Below, one piece after another: positions 19,701-27,965 of a stretch of 64,000 nucleotides of DNA; position 1 is the first letter of the stretch; every line of letters begins with the position of its first letter. The stretch comes from Pedobacter sp. Bi126. Lineage in GTDB: Bacteria > Bacteroidota > Bacteroidia > Sphingobacteriales > Sphingobacteriaceae. The notes beneath the pieces were generated by a model. The model made no database searches, had not been told where the DNA came from, and worked only from the letters and a program-made list of their open reading frames with translations. The stretch spans positions 682,001 through 746,000 of the forward strand of contig NZ_CAKKMS010000001.1 of the NCBI RefSeq assembly GCF_918698245.1, in the 5' to 3' direction. The translations under genes were made by a program, and so were the position numbers.

Positions 19701-21190
19701 ATCTGTTTATTTCCGCTTCCAAAAACATCAACTTCTTTTTCATTCTCATAAACCCGAATGCGGCCGTCTTTACTGCAAACCCATAAGCGCCCTTTCTGAT
19801 CGTGCATCATGGCCCTTACTTCATTTTCTGAGCGGTTTTTGGGGTTGTTGGCCAAGCGGTGGTAATTAAATTTATCAGTAAGAGAAACCACCTTATTAAT
19901 CCCACCATCGCGTGCACTCATCCAAAGGGTACCCATACGGTCTACATATAAACTCGTAATGATATTGGAAAACTTTTGGTCTGAAGAGCCAGGCTGATCA
20001 TAAAAATAATCAATCTCATCGCGTTGTGGATTATAGTAGCCAAAACCACCACCTTTCATGCTTACCCACAATATCCCGTTTGCATCGGCAACTACGCTAT
20101 AATCGCGGCTCGAGAAATTGAAATCTCTTTTTTGGCTGAAATATTTATATTGTTGTGTTTTAGGATCGTACTTTATAATTCCATTTTCCTGTGGCTCAAT
20201 CCAGATTAATCCTGAATGGTCTTCGTTGAGGGATAGATAATTTTCTTTGCTTCCAGATTGGCTTACTTTAAAACTGATGGGATCAACCGTGAGCATTCCC
20301 TTCCCCATGGTGGAGATATAAATCAGACCCGCTTTTGAATAACAAATGGAATTAAATGCAGTTCCCTTACTAATCTGTTTAACCTGAAAAGATTGCGTCC
20401 TTAGGTCGTAGATTAATAAATTTCCATCACCAGTACCAAAATAAAGCGATTCTTTGCTCTGCGCAACACAGTTAACCGCAAAAGAAGAAAGCATTTTTTC
20501 TATAGGTGCAGAAAACCTGAGCACTTGATAGTTACCATTGTTATTCCGTTGTAGACAGTTCAATCCGCCTTCGGTGCCTACCCAGATCCTTTGCTTTTCA
20601 TCCCGGTACCTGAATTTCACAGCGTTTCCTTTAATTTGTTTGCCAGGCTTCTGCTCTTTAGCAAACTGTATGATGCCGTGTTGCCCTTTAAAGTTATTTG
20701 CAGCATACAAAAGCCCTTGATTTTCAGTTAGCAACCAAACACCATTTTTAGTATCAGGCACCATATGGTCGATAATTACCTGGTCTTTAAAAAATGCTTT
20801 AAAAGGGCCATCAGAAACGGGTAAAAATTGTTCGGTACGCTTATCAAATCGATAAATCTTAAAATCGTAGGTTTTTACCCACAGGTAGCCGGATTTATCT
20901 TCTACGATTTCTCTTATTTTATTGGTTCGCAGGTTAGAATTATCGCCAGGTCTGCTTTTGTAAACCACAAAATTTGTCCCGTCGAAACGGTTTAGACCAT
21001 CAAAAGTACCAAACCACATAAAACCATCGCGGTCTTGGGTAATGCAGAGCACGCCATCATGCGAAAGCCCATCTTCGGTAGAATAATGCGCGATATTGCT
21101 TTTCAATTGTGAAAAAGCAGAAAAGAAAGGCAAGCAAATCGTTATGATCGGCAATATTATTTTTTTCGATATCCAGCTTTTATAACACAT
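16784..21190 (-). CDS. Hybrid two-component system (HTCS) regulator of the polysaccharide locus
   Basis: 1468 residues in one chain. After a signal/anchor segment there are about fourteen Reg_prop repeats (DRDGFMWFGTFDGLNRFDG type) forming two periplasmic propellers to about residue 780. A Y_Y_Y domain (about 790-900, ending NIPPGTYTFKVKA) and one membrane segment (about 905-930) follow. The kinase has the HisKA motif SHELRTPL with His near 954, then an HATPase with NAFKFTP and GTGIGLALA. A receiver domain with DVMMPK (phospho-Asp near 1260) and LTKPF leads to a C-terminal AraC-type HTH (last ~110 residues). Such proteins sense oligosaccharide in the periplasm and switch on their locus. Unusually, it follows the two enzyme genes with a 10-base gap, so it is likely made from the same transcript as the enzymes. 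Confidence 0.96.
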   Translation of the reverse strand: MCYKSWISKKIILPIITICLPFFSAFSQLKSNIAHYSTEDGLSHDGVLCITQDRDGFMWFGTFDGLNRFDGTNFVVYKSRPGDNSNLRTNKIREIVEDKSGYLWVKTYDFKIYRFDKRTEQFLPVSDGPFKAFFKDQVIIDHMVPDTKNGVWLLTENQGLLYAANNFKGQHGIIQFAKEQKPGKQIKGNAVKFRYRDEKQRIWVGTEGGLNCLQRNNNGNYQVLRFSAPIEKMLSSFAVNCVAQSKESLYFGTGDGNLLIYDLRTQSFQVKQISKGTAFNSICYSKAGLIYISTMGKGMLTVDPISFKVSQSGSKENYLSLNEDHSGLIWIEPQENGIIKYDPKTQQYKYFSQKRDFNFSSRDYSVVADANGILWVSMKGGGFGYYNPQRDEIDYFYDQPGSSDQKFSNIITSLYVDRMGTLWMSARDGGINKVVSLTDKFNYHRLANNPKNRSENEVRAMMHDQKGRLWVCSKDGRIRVYENEKEVDVFGSGNKQIGTVYSIIEDSKGNVWLGTKGDGLFKATPTDQRRNLYTLKNFRNNPTDVNSLSSDLVYSVIEDSRGRIWVGTLGGGINLLSNIDGKEGFKNFYNAFHNYPFGWAKVIRYLLEDNSGRIWIGTSNGLLRFDPNKPVANGYRFLAYRKIRGDHASLGNNSVQYIYKDKAGGIWIATFGGGLNKVIADPNNPDVLRFEVFTTQNGLANDVLLSMSGDKEGNIWIATERGLSRFNPKHKTFKNYDSFDGLPKVGFSEATCFTANNGQLYFGLTDGYIKFNPSKIADQRTSAKMALTKIQLYYKDIDPGDKDSPLKFTINETKSLVLNYDQNVISIDYTVLDYRVSNKITYAYKLEGFDKTWHQVNDLRRATYTNIPPGTYTFKVKATNDDLFLTLPEKTLEIIVHPPFYLSWPAYLVYFLLAIVIAVLARRIIVTMIRLRNKVLVEQKLTEVKLSFFTNISHELRTPLTLIVNPLEEISRNEKLSDRGREFINVIRRNANRMIRFTNQLLDFRKLQNGKMQLNVAEIDLVALSTEVANHFFAMADEKQIKFDVFADQQPVLAWVDGEKIEIILYNLLSNAFKFTPPHRKIWIEIKTEEETGDILIHIIDEGKGISTDKLEEIFEIYHEESITADTNLKGTGIGLALARGLALSHHGKLWAEQHSSGGMIFTLQLKSGYAHFDASEVNFTEKSSLEEPLSLSVPAGNQVLPINSNTNGQHPQLLIVEDNPDLRNFLELSFKDHYRVSTAGDGAEGFEMALAILPDLIISDVMMPKMDGIQMLDQLKNDAATSHIPVILLTAKSSIESRIEGLKYGADIYLTKPFNTDFLSAAIDNLIRSRKKLFEQLSNKQEQRIVSLQPDEIVITSKDETFLKEMIKIVEEGMIQSDFNIDEVAAAIGMGRTTFYKKLKSLTSLSPVEFVRDMRLKRSKQLLDSGKCTVSEAGYLSGFNSLPYFSTCFKEKYSVSPSAYLKTMVNS

Positions 21191-21200
21191 TATTAAAAAA

Positions 21201-24200
21201 CTAACGAACCAGGGTTACAGCCATTAAACCAATAATTACATCATTACAAAGTGCAGATAAGGTAAGCTTAGCCAGTGTTTTGTTAGGATCAAGCTTTAGG
21301 CCCAGCGCTGTTGCTGCACCTCCATTTATGTCTTTTCCGTTCCAGCTATCGCCATCTTGTGCGGTTACGATTTTACCCGTTTTGAGGTGTACACGTACAG
21401 GCCGTTCTGCACCGGTATCGAAAGCAAAACCATCGGTGAAAAGATCCTGCTCAATTGGCCACCAATTTTCGGGATTACGTAAGGGCAGTTTTTGGGTAGA
21501 TCCATCGGTATACTGAACCGTAATTTCGCCGTTATCCATTCTGCTTTGCATGGGGTTGGTTGTTCCGGCCAAAAGGAAAAACACACCGCTTGCTTTACCA
21601 GAGAGTGGAATTTCTACCTTTCGGGGAAAATTGTCCCACTGAGCGGTGTAAATGATATTCTTTGAAGTGCTATCTGACGGTGTTTTAAAAACCACGCCAG
21701 AAGCCAATGAAAATTCACCTTTATTGCCTGCCAGTTTACGTAAGCCCATATCATTAATTTCGGGTTTTAATTTGGGGTGCGTCCAATCGCCAATGCCTTG
21801 CCAGGCCAACTGTAAGGTGGTGGTTTGTGGCCGTGGTGACAGGTATTTATGGTTAAAAATCTGACCGACCTGATCGTTAAAATAAGTCGATAAATCCTGT
21901 GTTTCAAGCTTTTTACCTGCCCATTCTTTAGCAGTTAAATCTAAAATTTGATCCGGCTTTTTCACTGCCTCCTTCAGTTTGAAACAGACAGGAAACCAAT
22001 AGGTAAACTGACCATTTGTAACCTGGGCAAAGAAGGTACGGTCGCCTGGTTCGCCCTGAAGATTTGCACTAAGTTTGCCTCCAATTGTGTTTTTATTGTT
22101 AAGCACCTGCTGTGGATCGAATACTTTAACAATTTTAGCCTTGCCAAAATCGACTTCCATTTTCGAACCAGCACTATAGGCTACGTTAATTTTGGGTCGA
22201 TTTAAGGTTTCGCTTCCCCAAATCAATTCAACCAGATAATCTTTTGCAACTGCGCTTTCAATCTCGATTTCGGGTAAGCCAATTGCGTCGGCTACATTTT
22301 TCCATTTTACTGCTTTTCCATTGATCTTAATCGATTTTAATTGATCGCTTCTGGCTTTAATGCGCATTTTAAGTCCGAGCCTAATGGCAAATCTCGGCAA
22401 TAGCTCATAGGTATCCACTAATCCTTTTCGTTTAAAAGAAAAAGAAAGATCAGGAATGTTTAGGGCCGCATGATCCCATTCTTGCGGTAAACCTGGTCTG
22501 ATGAGCAAGGTTTTATTCAGCGCATCAGGCACCACACCAAAAAGCCCTTCAACGAGTGTTCGGGAGTTAATGCCTACCGGATCACCAAAATCGCGGTACG
22601 ACTCCCCTAAAATGGCATCATATCGGGAAACCTGGGCGAAATTACCCGGACTTCCACCAATATACATGCTGGCCAATAGTTCACTTTTCCAAAGTTTAAA
22701 GGCTTCTTCAGTCCTGCCCGCTTGCCAATTGGCCAGTGCAGTATGGGTAACTTCGGCTAAAACCACATTGTTTAACGACCACTCGTAAGGCATCCAGTTT
22801 GTGGTTGATAGGGTATAATAACCTTTATCTTCGAGTCCTTTTGCCCTTACCGGGATGTGTGGGATATTGGTATCAACATACCTTAAACTCTGCCAGGCCT
22901 GAAAAGCATCTGGCACCTCCGAATCTATACTATGATAAACCGTCCATAAACCCGCAGCCGGATGCAATTGCTGTAGGCCTAAAGCATCTTTATATTCTGC
23001 ATACCAGCCTTTTTCTGGCATCCAGAGTTGGGTATTCATGGCTTTTAATATTTTGTCGGCCTCTTTTTGATAAACACTCGGATCTTCATTAAGCAAACGG
23101 GCAAGTTTAGCGGCAATTAAATTCGCGCGGTAGTTATAAGCTGAGCTATGTGTTCCGCTTCCGCCACTATATTGCAATGCATCGCTTGCCCAAATGGCTG
23201 CATAGGCATCATAAAGACCGTTATCATCTGCATCAAAAACTCTTTTCTCCCAAGCCAGGTGCCGCTTAATTACTGGCCACATTTCTTTCACATAAGTTAA
23301 ATCGCCAGTCCAGTTAAAATGCCAGAGCAGTTGATCGATGTACACTAGGTTCATATCGTAATGGTGTGGTCTGATCGATTTTCCATCCGGTTCACGACTA
23401 ATGTAACCATTGCTGAACATTGCAGTCCCCATGGCCTCTTTTGATCGTGAAAGATTAAAAGCAGTATCGGCCAAAACAGGACCACTCTCGGGATTGAGCA
23501 CCTGCGATTTGGCGTAGGCATCAAAATGTGTTCGTGCCCGATCGTGCCAACCTAGTGGATCGGCAGTATAAGGTCCACGCCAACCGGGCAAGCGCATCCG
23601 CCAGCCTATGGCACCGTGCATATAAGATGGCGCTTCCCAAATCCCATCCGAAGCCATGGCCAAAGCACCACCAATGGTATTGAAAAAAAGATCTGGCGTA
23701 TCAACCTGTACCCGATCGGCCAAAACTTTACGTTTCTTTTCTGATTCTTTAAATTGGGTAGCACTATCCCATGTTTTAGGTGCGTTATCTTTTTCAGGAT
23801 TTTGGATCAATACATAGAAATCTTTACCATTTTCTACGCTCATTTTTCCGGTAACTACTGGATTTTGTTGTGTTTTAGATTGATCTAAGTTTAATGGGGA
23901 GGATAGATCGGCTGCATCAGCAATCCTGATTTCGGCAGGGAAAATTCCGCTTATTTTTTTGATTTTAGCATATTGGAGCTCGAAACTGTTTTTTGTAACC
24001 GTAAATAAATTATCCTTGCAATTTTGTTTCTCGAGATAAAAAGAAGATTCGGGATCTACCCCCATATCGCCACTCCGGCTAAACTTTTTATCACTTGCTC
24101 CACCGAAAACCCAAAGCAGTTCTATTCCTTTTTTCACATTTTCGAAACGGGCTTTTAACACCGTTCCATCGCTATTGCTCAATGCAAGAAGCGTTAAATG

Positions 24201-24596
24201 AAGCGTCCCATCTCCCAGCAATGGATCTTTTATCGTGTAAATCATCGATCCTGGACGATACCTGGCGGTAATATCTGTTGCCTTAATCAGCCATTTGCTA
24301 TTTTTTCCATCAAGTAAGCCAAACTGCAGGTTACCGCCCATAGCTGGCATATACAAAGCAAATTCAGGCAGATCGCCAGCCTCGACCCGAAATGCTGTAT
24401 TGGTTCCATATAAGGCTCTGGTAAACCTTCTTGTACCGTTATGGATAACAAAGTCTCTTCCCTCCGGACGGTAACGTAAACTTGCATCTTCATTGTGCCA
24501 GGTTCCTGATTTTAAGGTTGGCGGATAAAGTTCTTGTCCAAAAAGTGTAGTCACCGATAAACCCAGGCAGTAGCATAAACTGTAAAATCTTTTCAT
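21201..24596 (-). CDS. DUF4450-type protein with a six-hairpin glycosidase-like core
   Basis: 1131 residues with a 20-residue signal peptide (ends TLFGQ). The first ~220 residues form a beta-rich domain matching the DUF4450-type N-terminus seen in pectin-related loci (GTWHNEDASLRYRPEGRDFVIHNG region). Residues about 300-720 look like an (alpha/alpha)6 glycosidase barrel: MWPVIKRHLAWEKRVFDADDNGLYDAYAAIWASDALQYSG-type helices, GGSPGNFAQ and a closing IRPGLPQEWDHAAL segment like that of GH78/GH142 relatives. A beta-rich C-terminal part (about 720-1131) follows. Acidic residues in the barrel (DADDNGLYD, WMPYEW) are candidate catalytic residues, but none can be assigned. It is predicted to be periplasmic or extracellular and to cut a sugar linkage from a pectic side chain. 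The exact family and specificity are uncertain. Confidence 0.75.
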   Translation of the reverse strand: MKRFYSLCYCLGLSVTTLFGQELYPPTLKSGTWHNEDASLRYRPEGRDFVIHNGTRRFTRALYGTNTAFRVEAGDLPEFALYMPAMGGNLQFGLLDGKNSKWLIKATDITARYRPGSMIYTIKDPLLGDGTLHLTLLALSNSDGTVLKARFENVKKGIELLWVFGGASDKKFSRSGDMGVDPESSFYLEKQNCKDNLFTVTKNSFELQYAKIKKISGIFPAEIRIADAADLSSPLNLDQSKTQQNPVVTGKMSVENGKDFYVLIQNPEKDNAPKTWDSATQFKESEKKRKVLADRVQVDTPDLFFNTIGGALAMASDGIWEAPSYMHGAIGWRMRLPGWRGPYTADPLGWHDRARTHFDAYAKSQVLNPESGPVLADTAFNLSRSKEAMGTAMFSNGYISREPDGKSIRPHHYDMNLVYIDQLLWHFNWTGDLTYVKEMWPVIKRHLAWEKRVFDADDNGLYDAYAAIWASDALQYSGGSGTHSSAYNYRANLIAAKLARLLNEDPSVYQKEADKILKAMNTQLWMPEKGWYAEYKDALGLQQLHPAAGLWTVYHSIDSEVPDAFQAWQSLRYVDTNIPHIPVRAKGLEDKGYYTLSTTNWMPYEWSLNNVVLAEVTHTALANWQAGRTEEAFKLWKSELLASMYIGGSPGNFAQVSRYDAILGESYRDFGDPVGINSRTLVEGLFGVVPDALNKTLLIRPGLPQEWDHAALNIPDLSFSFKRKGLVDTYELLPRFAIRLGLKMRIKARSDQLKSIKINGKAVKWKNVADAIGLPEIEIESAVAKDYLVELIWGSETLNRPKINVAYSAGSKMEVDFGKAKIVKVFDPQQVLNNKNTIGGKLSANLQGEPGDRTFFAQVTNGQFTYWFPVCFKLKEAVKKPDQILDLTAKEWAGKKLETQDLSTYFNDQVGQIFNHKYLSPRPQTTTLQLAWQGIGDWTHPKLKPEINDMGLRKLAGNKGEFSLASGVVFKTPSDSTSKNIIYTAQWDNFPRKVEIPLSGKASGVFFLLAGTTNPMQSRMDNGEITVQYTDGSTQKLPLRNPENWWPIEQDLFTDGFAFDTGAERPVRVHLKTGKIVTAQDGDSWNGKDINGGAATALGLKLDPNKTLAKLTLSALCNDVIIGLMAVTLVR

Positions 24597-24609
24597 TTTT
24601 TCGAAACGG

Positions 24610-26028
24610 CTAAGGATTTACACTTACTGAATTACTTACTTTCAATGCGCTTTGGTCTGCAGCTGTAATATTCACCCGATCAAAAGTCCAGTTTTGCCCA
24701 AAATCGATCGTTCCGGCGGTAGCTGCTTCTATTTTCAGGTTGGAGAGGTTAAAGTTTTTCAATATGGTTTCTGAAAAACCAATGGCATTGATTGCCTTTT
24801 TAGCACCGGTAGCGGTAACATTAAACACATTGATGTTTTGTATTTTAGGAATACCCTTGCTCGCTGGGTCTACATGGGTTAAAAGTTTGGTCCAATGTGC
24901 GGGGATAGAATCTGGATTATATCCCGCTGGTAAAGTAGAATAACTGTAAGAAGGATTCCAGTTTGGATTTACCTGAATCACATTGCCCACCCCATGCATG
25001 GTAATGTTACCGAAATACACATCTTCTACCGTACCTCCCCTTGTTTTGGCCGATTTAACATTAATTGCGTTACCCGTTCCATAGCCTACCAGGTCGGTGG
25101 CCCACACATGGCGGATACTGCCTGATGTTTCGCTACCCAAAGTAAGTAAGCCTGCGCCTTTACGCGCCACACAATTGCGGATTACCACGTATTCGGTTGG
25201 TCGGTTTACCCTTAGGCCATCCCAATCGCGACCGGCTTTAAGGCAGAAATTATCATCATTACAATCGATATCGCAATTTTCAATCAGCGTCCATAACGAA
25301 GAATCAACGTCAATTCCATCAGTACTCGGGCCGCTACCATCTACATTATTTCGAATGGTAATGTGATCTACCGTTACATAAGAAGAGTACAAAATCTGTA
25401 CGGTCCAAAATCCAGCCTGTTGCACATGAATATCTTTGATCACCACATCCTTTGCCGATTCAACCAGTATCGTTCTTGGACGTTTGGCATCGTAATCTAC
25501 AATCCACCTTAGCCCTTTCGGGTCATATTCTTTTCTTAAATTCCAGTAATATTCCCAGAATGGTTTGCCCTGGGCATTAATGAGCCCTTTGCCTGAAATT
25601 GAAGCTTTATCTTGTTTTAGAATGTTGATTAGCGCCGCTGGCCATTTCATTTCGATGCCGGCCACACGTGTATCAATTTCAGGATAATCTTTAATATTCT
25701 GGCTACCCAAAATTTCAACACCTTCATCAATTTTTAGGTTTACGCCTTTTTTAATAAAAATTGATCCCGTAAGGTATTTGCCCGCTTCAAAAGAAACGAT
25801 GCCCCCACCTTTCGCTGCGCAATCGTCAATGGCCTTTTGAATGGCATTTGTAGCCAAAGTTTTACCATCATTTATCGCTCCGTATTTATTTACAAGGTAA
25901 TTATTCTGCTTAAAACTGAATTTCCTCGCACCCACCTTGCTTACCCAATCTGGCGTTTTGGGCTGGGCAAAAACGGTAATACTAACGAGCATAAAGGCTA
26001 CCAGCATAAAAGAATGGATGCTTTTCAT
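24610..26028 (-). CDS. GH28 family polygalacturonase-like glycosidase
   Basis: 472 residues with a signal peptide (ends SITVFAQ). The N-terminal VNKYGAINDGKTLATNAIQKAIDDCAA is the usual start of the right-handed beta-helix of GH28. Expected catalytic positions are visible in order: STDGIDV, then CNDDNFCLKAG (paired aspartates), then LTLGSET in place of the GHG-type motif, then NVKSAKTRGG in place of RIK. The family hydrolyses galacturonan or rhamnogalacturonan backbones. The GSE variant is typical of Bacteroidota exo-acting or RG-directed members. It is the first gene of the GH28-DUF4450-HTCS operon, 13 bases before the next gene, and it is the main reason to assign a pectic substrate to the locus. 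Confidence 0.92.
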   Translation of the reverse strand: MKSIHSFMLVAFMLVSITVFAQPKTPDWVSKVGARKFSFKQNNYLVNKYGAINDGKTLATNAIQKAIDDCAAKGGGIVSFEAGKYLTGSIFIKKGVNLKIDEGVEILGSQNIKDYPEIDTRVAGIEMKWPAALINILKQDKASISGKGLINAQGKPFWEYYWNLRKEYDPKGLRWIVDYDAKRPRTILVESAKDVVIKDIHVQQAGFWTVQILYSSYVTVDHITIRNNVDGSGPSTDGIDVDSSLWTLIENCDIDCNDDNFCLKAGRDWDGLRVNRPTEYVVIRNCVARKGAGLLTLGSETSGSIRHVWATDLVGYGTGNAINVKSAKTRGGTVEDVYFGNITMHGVGNVIQVNPNWNPSYSYSTLPAGYNPDSIPAHWTKLLTHVDPASKGIPKIQNINVFNVTATGAKKAINAIGFSETILKNFNLSNLKIEAATAGTIDFGQNWTFDRVNITAADQSALKVSNSVSVNP

Positions 26029-26327
26029 AAATTCCGGAATATATTTGGTTATACGTTATAGCAAGCGTTATACAGCTGCTGGTTTATTTCCGGTTAATAT
26101 ATAAAAGGTGGCGCGCCCAACCATCCTGCTGTATCCTGCATAAAGACCTCTAACGATGTTGCTCGTTTGTGTTTCTATTCTTTCTTCTAAACAAGGATGA
26201 ATAATTTCCGCAGTCGGAGAGGTGTATTGTAAAAAATGAATCTTTATCAGATTACTTTAGAACTAAAAATTTGGCAAGATTCGGAGAAAGTAGTTTTAGA
26301 CATCTTATAAACAGCGATTTAAAGCAT

Positions 26328-26368
26328 AAAAAAACCGGAAAGAATGTTTCGAAAAACTATCTTTCTGG
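26328..26368 (-). terminator. Rho-independent terminator on the minus strand
   Basis: CCGGAAAGA (26335-26343) pairs with TCTTTCTGG (26360-26368), with an inner GTTT/AAAC pairing. On the minus strand this is followed by seven T (A-run 26328-26334). It stands directly after the stop codon of the coding fragment at 26378, so it is probably the original terminator of that broken gene. Confidence 0.75.
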
Positions 26369-26377
26369 CTTGGTACC

Positions 26378-26515
26378 CTAATTCAACTTCACGTCAATAC
26401 AACTTTTACAAGATTTGAAAATGTTATCGTATATAGAATAAAGTTTAACGCCATTTCCTGAATCCTTTGGAGATATCTTAAAATCGACGTATTTGATAAA
26501 AAGTCGGTAATGAAC
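26378..26515 (-). pseudogene. C-terminal fragment of an unidentified protein
   Basis: A 45-codon frame on the minus strand ends at TAG (26378-26380) and is stopped upstream by TAG at 26516-26518, with no start codon of its own. The reading IKYVDFKISP...YSIYDNIFKSC...CIDVKLN looks like a real protein C-terminus, and a good terminator follows 10 bases later. The upstream part is missing, as if removed or displaced by an insertion from the right. The family is not recognised. A chance open frame cannot be excluded. Confidence 0.3.
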
Positions 26516-26558
26516 CTAAAAAATCGTGATTAAATTATTGGATCTCCATATCTTATGC

Positions 26559-26588
26559 GGCTGGTTTGCACACTTGTTTGAACCAGCC
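26559..26588. repeat. Perfect 8-bp inverted repeat (hairpin)
   Basis: GGCTGGTT (26559-26566) and AACCAGCC (26581-26588) flank a 14-base loop. A third copy of the core CCAGCC lies at about 26612. There is no T-run on either side, so it is not an obvious terminator. It could be a protein-binding site or a terminus of a lost element. Confidence 0.5.
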
Positions 26589-26815
26589 ACATAGTGGTAT
26601 ATCGAAATGACCAGCCAGAAAACAAACGTCGTCTTGTTTTTTTTAAGTAGCTTTTTTATCTTCGGTTACCAAACAGATCAGTATGCCGCTCTTCATTAAC
26701 CATGTCACCTTACAGGGTTTCCCCGAACGGGCAAACTTTGTTCATATTATTGTCGGCCAACTCGTTCCTGCGACTAAAATTGACATAATATACACCCCTA
26801 AAATAACCTAAAACC

Positions 26816-27955
26816 ATGTCAGACAGAAGACGCTTTATTAAGGGTATGTCCCTTCTCGGGCTGGGAACGCTATTACGCCCTGCCACTATTTTTAGTTTTC
26901 CAGTAGCCCTACCACGAAAAAGGGAAAGGGTTGCCGCAGCTACAGTGATTGCTGTTGTCCAATTTGCGATTAGTGCCTCCAAGCTTTTCAAGGGAAACAG
27001 TTCAAGTAATGGGCTTCTGGCCCTGCAGATCAAAATGCTGGAGAATATCAGCCGGCAGCTCGATGTGATCAAGGAAAGTATTGATGTAGTATCTGGAAAA
27101 GTTGATGAAGTGATCGAGCTAGTTGGTCAGCTTCCTGCTGAGGTATCACAGGAAATCAAGAGCAACAGTATCCAGGGCTACATTGGCCAGTTTCAGAGTT
27201 ACATGGATTTTTATAAAAGAGTTGAATACAATCCAAAGCGTTTTGTGGAAATAGAGGCCGATATCGATCAGCTTCGGGGAAATATAAACAGGAAAGTTAA
27301 CCAGCTCATGCTTTATGACAATTACCTCAACCTGCCCCTGATCGCGGCAGCCATGTATATTGAACACAACTGCATGGTCTTTTTAAAACATTCACCCGAA
27401 AAAATCAGTTCGGTCATGAAAACCTACCGGGATTTTTTCAATAAAGTACTATATGGTAAGGGGCAGGCTAACCTGACCGACAAAATTGCACAGATCCGAA
27501 AAGAGCGCAAGGCTTTCTTAGACCGTGCGGCCGTGCAGTCACTTTACCAGGGCCGGGAATATCACTGGGACTACGGCTGGTGGTATATGAGGACCGGTTT
27601 TTACTCCTATTCACTCACTGCTGACCAGCAAACCGATAACGATAAAATAAGTGAACTCGTTGCCCTTGGCCTGATCGAGCCTTCGGAGCGCATACAAACG
27701 GTAAAATCAAACATAGTCACCCGTAACGGCGATAAGGGCAACAGGGTCATTTATAACTCAATGACTCCCCAAGGAGCCATGATTGGCCCCCAGCCTGTTT
27801 CGGGCATGCCAACTGTTGCAGCACTTACCGCCCAAATCGAAGGGGAACGAACTGCTATCGAAGGTGGGATAAAGCTAAGCACACTCAGGCTTTATTCAGC
27901 AGTAAGCTGTAGTTTCTCCGCGAACCGTGCATTGAATTTCTGTAACCAATTTTAG
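26816..27955 (+). CDS. Exported helical protein with a twin-arginine-like leader, unknown function
   Basis: 379 residues. The N-terminus MSDRRRFIKGMSLLGLG, followed by a hydrophobic run to about residue 28, fits a Tat signal, so a folded export route is likely. A hydrophobic segment (ATVIAVVQFAISASKLF, about residues 41-57) is followed by amphipathic helices and a likely coiled coil (IKMLENISRQLDVIKESIDVV region, about 72-110). A second hydrophobic patch (NLPLIAAAMYI) lies near 170-181. No enzyme motif is seen. The start is set by the ATG directly before the RRR motif. The next gene begins 10 bases after the stop, so the two are one unit. Base use is somewhat more GC-rich than in the neighbours. 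A membrane-active helical protein is one possibility, unproven. Confidence 0.7.
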   Translation: MSDRRRFIKGMSLLGLGTLLRPATIFSFPVALPRKRERVAAATVIAVVQFAISASKLFKGNSSSNGLLALQIKMLENISRQLDVIKESIDVVSGKVDEVIELVGQLPAEVSQEIKSNSIQGYIGQFQSYMDFYKRVEYNPKRFVEIEADIDQLRGNINRKVNQLMLYDNYLNLPLIAAAMYIEHNCMVFLKHSPEKISSVMKTYRDFFNKVLYGKGQANLTDKIAQIRKERKAFLDRAAVQSLYQGREYHWDYGWWYMRTGFYSYSLTADQQTDNDKISELVALGLIEPSERIQTVKSNIVTRNGDKGNRVIYNSMTPQGAMIGPQPVSGMPTVAALTAQIEGERTAIEGGIKLSTLRLYSAVSCSFSANRALNFCNQF

Positions 27956-27965
27956 CGTCCAGCAC

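Larger units (their letters stand above)
26029..26815. other. 787-base divergent intergenic region with remnants and hairpins
   Basis: This lies between the minus-strand enzyme operon and the plus-strand Tat-leader gene. It holds, left to right: the presumed enzyme-operon promoter region (26029-26320, no clear TAnnTTTG element found), a minus-strand terminator (26328-26368), a 45-codon minus-strand coding fragment without a start (26378-26515), a perfect 8-bp inverted repeat (26559-26588), and AT-rich leader sequence before 26816. Apart from that fragment no intact gene is visible. Confidence 0.6.

Noticed and set aside
26710..27072. 120-codon minus-strand frame across the start of the Tat-leader gene
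   Set aside because: It is antisense to the N-terminal part of a well-formed exported protein and has a low-complexity, unconvincing composition.
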